Source: Microbacterium sp. SLBN-154 (GTDB taxonomy: Bacteria > Actinomycetota > Actinomycetes > Actinomycetales > Microbacteriaceae). From it: a stretch of 64,000 nt of DNA. Location: positions 3,348,001 through 3,412,000 of the forward strand of contig NZ_VFNL01000001.1 in the NCBI RefSeq assembly GCF_006715565.1, written 5' to 3'. A program made the translations under genes and the position numbers. The notes beneath the pieces are model-generated. The model had not been told where the DNA came from. It did not search any database and saw only the letters and a program-made list of their open reading frames with translations. Of this stretch, positions 61,301 to 64,000 are shown piece after piece (within the stretch, counting starts at the first letter, position 1; every line of letters begins with the position of its first letter).

Positions 61301-62361
61301 AACGGCGGCACCGCCGCCGGATCCCCCAACACCAACTCCGCCTCGAAATCCTCCACCGTCTCGGTCAGGAGCGAGAGGGGCGCCGCGGGGGCGGCGTCGT
61401 CGTCGCGGATGGTGATCGTCGCGGTCGAGACACCGAGATCGGCACCCGACGGGGTCGCGAGCGACACGGTCAGTGTGCGGTTGCCGTTGACGAGCTCGTC
61501 GGCGGTGGTGGCCACCTCGACGTCGATGCTCGTGGTCCCCGCGGGGATCGTGAGCGTCTCGGCGACCGCGGTGTAGTCGGCGCCCGCGATCGCGGTGCCG
61601 TCGGCGGTGACGACCTCGACGGTCACAGGACCCTCGGCCGCGCGGCTGAGCGAGACCGGGAGGACGGCTGTCTCACCCTCGGTGACGCTCGTCGCGGTGC
61701 GGTCGAACCCGACGGTTGCGGCGACCGGTCCGTCGGAGGAGAACAGCGAGATGGCGTCCATCTTCACGGTCGCCGCTCCCGCATTCGCCGGGAACAGCAG
61801 ACCGCGCACGAAGTCGAGATCGAGCGTGCCGTCGTTGGGAGCCCCAGAGTCCTGGTAGTCCGACGCGTAGGCGAACGCCGACCATGGGAGCTTCACGAGG
61901 TTCCAGCCGGCGCCCACCGGCACGACGGTGTCCCATCGGTCGGAGACGCCGGGGTCGGCTGCGGCGGCATCCATGATCTCGACCTGGATGCTCGAGGCGG
62001 TCCCGTCGCCGTGCATCCAGAACTGCACGCCGTCGTAGGCCGACCAGTCGAGCGCCGGCATGTCTGCGGCGCGCTCGAATCCGACACCGCCGAACGCGCC
62101 GGCGGCGGTCACGTCGAAGCCGTAGCTGAGTACGTGGGTGTTCGGCCCGGAATCGGGGTACGACCCCGTGCCGGCGTCGGCGATGGTCTGCACCCCCGCT
62201 CCGGCCGATCCCCACTGGATGTGGTCGGAGGTTCCGGATTCGAAGTCGCGGAAGGTCTCGGTGGACTCCGCCGCATGGGCGGCGGGGGAGACACCGGTGA
62301 GGAGAAGGGCCACGGCGGCGGCCGTGGCACTCGCACGAAGAAGGGGGGCATGGCGAGGCAA
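58318..62361 (-). CDS. Secreted, wall-anchored multidomain GH16 beta-glucanase
   Basis: A 1347-aa exported enzyme predicted to cleave beta-1,3-glucans (laminarin type). Order: signal peptide (1-30, ending SPAAHA); carbohydrate-binding beta-sandwich (about 33-212); Calx-beta (216-325); two near-identical CBM copies (334-514 and 522-702); Calx-beta (715-832); a CBM first half (839-934); the GH16 catalytic domain (about 935-1186); the CBM second half (1187-1258); a Pro/Asp/Gly-rich linker; LGATG (1306-1310), a hydrophobic helix and a basic tail RRFARRR. Catalytic GEIDVMEY has E1063, D1065 and E1068, the ELDxxE-type set. The start is set by the signal peptide, with AAGGA upstream. It stands alone, with no glycan transporter adjacent. 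Confidence 0.92.
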   Translation of the reverse strand: MPRHAPLLRASATAAAVALLLTGVSPAAHAAESTETFRDFESGTSDHIQWGSAGAGVQTIADAGTGSYPDSGPNTHVLSYGFDVTAAGAFGGVGFERAADMPALDWSAYDGVQFWMHGDGTASSIQVEIMDAAAADPGVSDRWDTVVPVGAGWNLVKLPWSAFAYASDYQDSGAPNDGTLDLDFVRGLLFPANAGAATVKMDAISLFSSDGPVAATVGFDRTATSVTEGETAVLPVSLSRAAEGPVTVEVVTADGTAIAGADYTAVAETLTIPAGTTSIDVEVATTADELVNGNRTLTVSLATPSGADLGVSTATITIRDDDAAPAAPLSLLTETVEDFEAELVLGDPAAVPPLGWFAAQGAGNVPSIERVADATRPGAAEGNDVLQLGFDTSSWAVVIDNFTDGTSWVPQDWSAYRGVGFWMQGTNSGAPMFVDLLDNRNPGSTVDDAERFSVQFVDDFTGWRFIELPFEDFARKNIGNGAPDDGLTLTEVHGFGIGVEQTSTPVTPVIRLDDIALVEYQQTVEDFEAELVLGDPAAVPPLGWFAAQGAGNVPSIERVADATRPGAAEGNDVLQLGFDTSSWAVVIDNFTDGTSWVPQDWSAYRGVGFWMQGTNSGAPMFVDLLDNRNPGSTVDDAERFSVQFVDDFTGWRFIELPFEDFARKNIGNGAPDDGLTLTEVHGFGIGVEQTSTPVTPVIRLDDLTLVGQSDANRPLQLNFARSTFIVAEGDTAAAELRLSRVSEEDVTVAYATEVAEYRTSTEDLPATADRDFVPTRGTVTIPAGEQSAVIEVATIDDDKAEVDETFVIRLSEPVGAELGMSTIGRVSITDTDVAPDGMLEDFESGAGLLRPTGEAEISTREIAAGDDGAYEGQSSFENVLDIEGTGGFARELEQSQDWSAREGLGFWYQGAGDGRTVTVGLDDGTAERVGPEGWELAWSDEFDAPAGTPADERWWTYETGGWGWGNDELQYYTDSTENAAHDGEGNMVITTRAVEDPAALGLECWYGPCEFTSARLITEGKVEALHGRIEARAQMPDGEPGIWPAIWSLGNDFRDVGWPQTGEIDVMEYVGKLPDEIFGTIHGPGYSGGNAYGQTYDFGEDLSNRWLTFAVEWEPEEIRWYVQLEDGEEILFHTATPEDVAPSEWVYEHAFTFLMNMAVGGNFGGPLGADLTFPQELKVDYLRVYQAPDDAERFRASFTDDVAGWRYVEVPFDAFERSDEQPAGAPDDGLQLTSVSGYRLSTDGAEAVAVDRLQVLTEITDPVPGVDPGPDPGPDPGTDPGAGQPGVPGAGAPGQPAAGEGPRGVLGATGVEGPWAAVAAGLTLLLAGLVLALRRFARRRDLGGSEV
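60257..60797 (-). repeat. 541-bp internal repeat, copy B (second in the protein)
   Basis: Matches 60821-61361 at an offset of 564 bp (188 codons). I find only about three substitutions by eye. It encodes GH16 protein residues 522-702, a carbohydrate-binding domain beginning VEDFEAELVLGDPAAVPP. The offset is a multiple of three, so the reading frame is kept. Confidence 0.93.
60821..61361 (-). repeat. 541-bp internal repeat, copy A (first in the protein)
   Basis: Encodes residues 334-514 of the GH16 protein. Differences from the other copy include one base at about 60843 (G/C), one at 60868 (G/A) and one near 61084 (T/C). Near identity at synonymous sites means a recent duplication or gene conversion. 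Confidence 0.93.
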
Positions 62362-62424
62362 CGTGACGTCCTTGTCGATCGGAAACGGCGGCGTTCAGCC
62401 GGGCGAGCACGCGGATTGTGGGGG

Positions 62425-62454
62425 GGAGGCGCTTTCTCGGCACGAGCACCGTAG
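62425..62454 (-). promoter_or_regulatory. Promoter and possible LacI-type operator of the GH16 gene
   Basis: TACGGT on the minus strand (62454-62449) is a likely -10, with an 80-nt leader to ATG 62361. Just downstream, GGAGGCGCTTTCTC (62425-62438) is an imperfect palindrome around GCGC, similar in style to LacI/CelR-type operators that control glucanases. No LacI gene is adjacent. The rest of the gap to 62551 shows no gene. Confidence 0.35.
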
Positions 62455-62551
62455 GCAGAACGGTTGCGCCTCGTCAACCCGAGATCGTCGTCAGCCTTCC
62501 GTCGCCCCCGGCGCGGAGCCCTGGAGTGTGGAGCACCTTAGGCTCGAGAAC

Positions 62552-64000
62552 GTGGCGAAGACCGATCGCGCGAGAACCCGGGACGGATGGCTCGCCGCGG
62601 CGGCCGGCGCCGTTGCGGCGCTTCTCGGTGCGGGCCTGGGTGAACTCTCCGCAGCGCTGATCGCGCCGTCATCCAGTCCCTTCGCCGCCATCGGCGGTGC
62701 GCTCATCGACGCCGCTCCCCCCTGGGCGAAAGACACCGCGATCGCGTGGTTCGGCACGGCCGACAAGATCGCCCTGCTCACCGGGATCGCCATCGTGCTG
62801 CTCGTCGTCGCCGCAGTCGCCGGTCTTCTCGAGCGACGCCGCCGGCCGGTCGGGGTGGCGATCGCCGTCGCCCTCGGCGTCGTCGGCGCCGCTGTGGCGC
62901 TCACCCGCGCCGACGCCGGCCCGCTGTCATGGCTTCCCTCGCTCATCGCCGGCGCCACGATGGCCGTGACGCTGCGGACGCTGGTGCGGATGCTGCCCGC
63001 GCGGCCGATCGCCCGATCAGACGCGCCGCCCCCGGATGCTCCGCTCGACAACCCTGCGCAGATGGACCGCCGGCGTTTTCTCGCCTGGACGGGAGGCGCC
63101 GCCGCGATCGGACTCGTCGCCGTGCTCGGCGCGACGCTGGTGAGCGGCGGCAGCCGTGCGGTCGCGGCGATCCGCGCGGCGCTTCGGCTGCCGCAACCGG
63201 CTGTCGCGGCATCCCCTGTTCCCGCCGGCGCCGAACTGAACATCTCGGGGCTCGCGGACGTGATCACCCCGAACGAGTCGTTCTACCGCATCGACACCGC
63301 ACTGGTCGTCCCCCAGGTCGATCCGGCCGACTGGTCGCTTCGCATCCACGGACTCGTTCAGAACGAGGTCACCCTCACCTGGGACGAGCTCGTCGCGCTT
63401 CCCCTCGAAGAGGGGTACGCCACGATGTCGTGCGTGTCGAACGAGGTCGGCGGAACCCTCATCGGCAACGCGCTGTGGCTCGGGTATCCGATCCGCGAAC
63501 TGCTCTCCCGGGCCCGCCCGACGGCGGACGCCGACATGGTGCTCTCACGGTCGATCGACGGGTTCACGGCGTCGACGCCGCTGGAGGCGCTCACCGATCC
63601 CGGACGATGGTCGATCCTCGCCGTCGGCATGAACGGCGAGCCCCTGCCCCTCGAGCACGGGTTCCCGGTGCGGATGGTCGTACCGGGCCTGTACGGCTAC
63701 GTCTCGGCGACGAAGTGGGTCGTCGACCTCGAGGTCACCCGGTTCGACCGGGCGACCGCATACTGGACCGACCGCGGGTGGTCCGAGCGCGGTCCGGTCA
63801 AGCTGCAATCGCGCATCGACGTGCCGCGTCCCGGTCAGGGGTTGAGCGCGGGCGACACCGTCATCGCGGGTGTCGCCTGGCAGCCGCACGTCGGCGTCTC
63901 GCGTGTGGAGGTGCAGGTCGACGACGGGCCCTGGGAGGAGGCGACCCTCGCCACGGCCATCTCGGATGACACGTGGGTGCAGTGGAGTCTGCCGTGGCGG
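62552..64000 (+). CDS. Membrane-anchored molybdopterin-dependent oxidoreductase (sulfite oxidase family), 3' end outside window
   Basis: Open from GTG 62552 to the right edge (483 codons). It has four N-terminal hydrophobic segments (about 13-34, 71-88, 97-114 and 120-136), then a soluble sulfite oxidase-type domain. NISGLADVITPNESFYRIDTA is followed by the molybdenum-coordinating Cys in ATMSCVSNEVGGTLIGNALW (C294), LVLSRSIDGFT-like VLSRSIDGFTAST, LPLEHGFPVRMVVPGLYGYVSATKWV and the start of the dimerisation domain (VSRVEVQVDDGPWEEA). It probably faces outward and oxidises a small inorganic or sulfoxide substrate; the partner is unknown. TAGGCT is seven bases before the GTG. It is divergent from GH16. 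Confidence 0.88.
   Translation, partial: MAKTDRARTRDGWLAAAAGAVAALLGAGLGELSAALIAPSSSPFAAIGGALIDAAPPWAKDTAIAWFGTADKIALLTGIAIVLLVVAAVAGLLERRRRPVGVAIAVALGVVGAAVALTRADAGPLSWLPSLIAGATMAVTLRTLVRMLPARPIARSDAPPPDAPLDNPAQMDRRRFLAWTGGAAAIGLVAVLGATLVSGGSRAVAAIRAALRLPQPAVAASPVPAGAELNISGLADVITPNESFYRIDTALVVPQVDPADWSLRIHGLVQNEVTLTWDELVALPLEEGYATMSCVSNEVGGTLIGNALWLGYPIRELLSRARPTADADMVLSRSIDGFTASTPLEALTDPGRWSILAVGMNGEPLPLEHGFPVRMVVPGLYGYVSATKWVVDLEVTRFDRATAYWTDRGWSERGPVKLQSRIDVPRPGQGLSAGDTVIAGVAWQPHVGVSRVEVQVDDGPWEEATLATAISDDTWVQWSLPWR

Noticed and set aside
60257-61361. Repeats considered as a CRISPR array or insertion sequence
   Set aside because: Only two 541-bp coding copies with a multiple-of-three offset; no spacers, terminal inverted repeats or transposase.

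Overview
The window comes from a high-GC Gram-positive actinobacterium, most probably Microbacteriaceae and Microbacterium-like. This is inferred from the very high GC content with long antisense shadow ORFs, the family mix (LytR-CpsA-Psr protein, MMPL exporter, F420-type luciferase-fold oxidoreductases, alpha-E/ATP-grasp/transglutaminase operon, many LacI/TetR/MarR-controlled sugar genes) and the prevalence of leaderless start codons. It reads as ordinary chromosome. I see no transposase, integrase, phage gene, plasmid origin or CRISPR array.

Layout. 1-6.7 kb: tail of a LacI regulator, tRNA-Ser(GCU), an LCP cell-wall ligase, tRNA-Ser(UGA), a CrtC/AttH-like protein, a HAD phosphatase behind seryl-tRNA synthetase, and a diacylglycerol-kinase-like lipid kinase. 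6.7-12.8 kb: photolyase, an F420:NADP-reductase-like protein, a luciferase-like monooxygenase, a 76-nt hairpin, and an MMPL exporter facing its MarR regulator. 12.8-20.7 kb: prephenate dehydratase, then a galactose block (pgm, half-length LacI, galE, LacI, galT-galK) that converts galactose to glucose 6-phosphate; galTK has paired LacI-type operators. 20.8-28.1 kb: an alpha/beta hydrolase, then an operon of sugar isomerase, Gfo/Idh oxidoreductase, TetR and GH3 glycosidase, with a 24-bp palindromic operator facing a frameshifted carboxylesterase. 28.1-34.6 kb: F420-type oxidoreductase, an orphan DNA methyltransferase, lipoate ligase, a membrane protein, a DEAD-box helicase and a lipase-like hydrolase. 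34.7-42.4 kb: MarR with an MFS exporter, two further MFS transporters (one with a fully visible promoter and operator), an amidohydrolase with a small partner, and a 59-residue acidic protein.

42.5-50.4 kb: a methyltransferase, a MerA-like flavoprotein, a CDP-alcohol phosphatidyltransferase, a TVP38/VTT membrane protein and a four-gene ABC importer. The content echoes the E. coli ydjXYZ-ynjABCDEF locus. A 73-bp tandem repeat follows. 50.7-57.0 kb: a radical SAM protein, then transglutaminase, alpha-E and circularly permuted ATP-grasp genes in one operon, facing a second ATP-grasp ligase; this is the best candidate for a poorly described peptide-forming or peptide-modifying system. 57.0-64.0 kb: a proline-iminopeptidase-like hydrolase, a 1347-residue secreted GH16 glucanase whose catalytic domain sits inside a carbohydrate-binding module and which carries a near-identical 541-bp duplication, and the start of a membrane-anchored molybdopterin oxidoreductase.

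Across the window, 21 gene starts have a -10-like hexamer (most often TAGGCT) placed so that transcription would begin at, or one base before, the start codon. Leaderless translation therefore looks like the main initiation mode for first genes of transcripts, while downstream genes use ATGA or GTGA stop/start overlaps.
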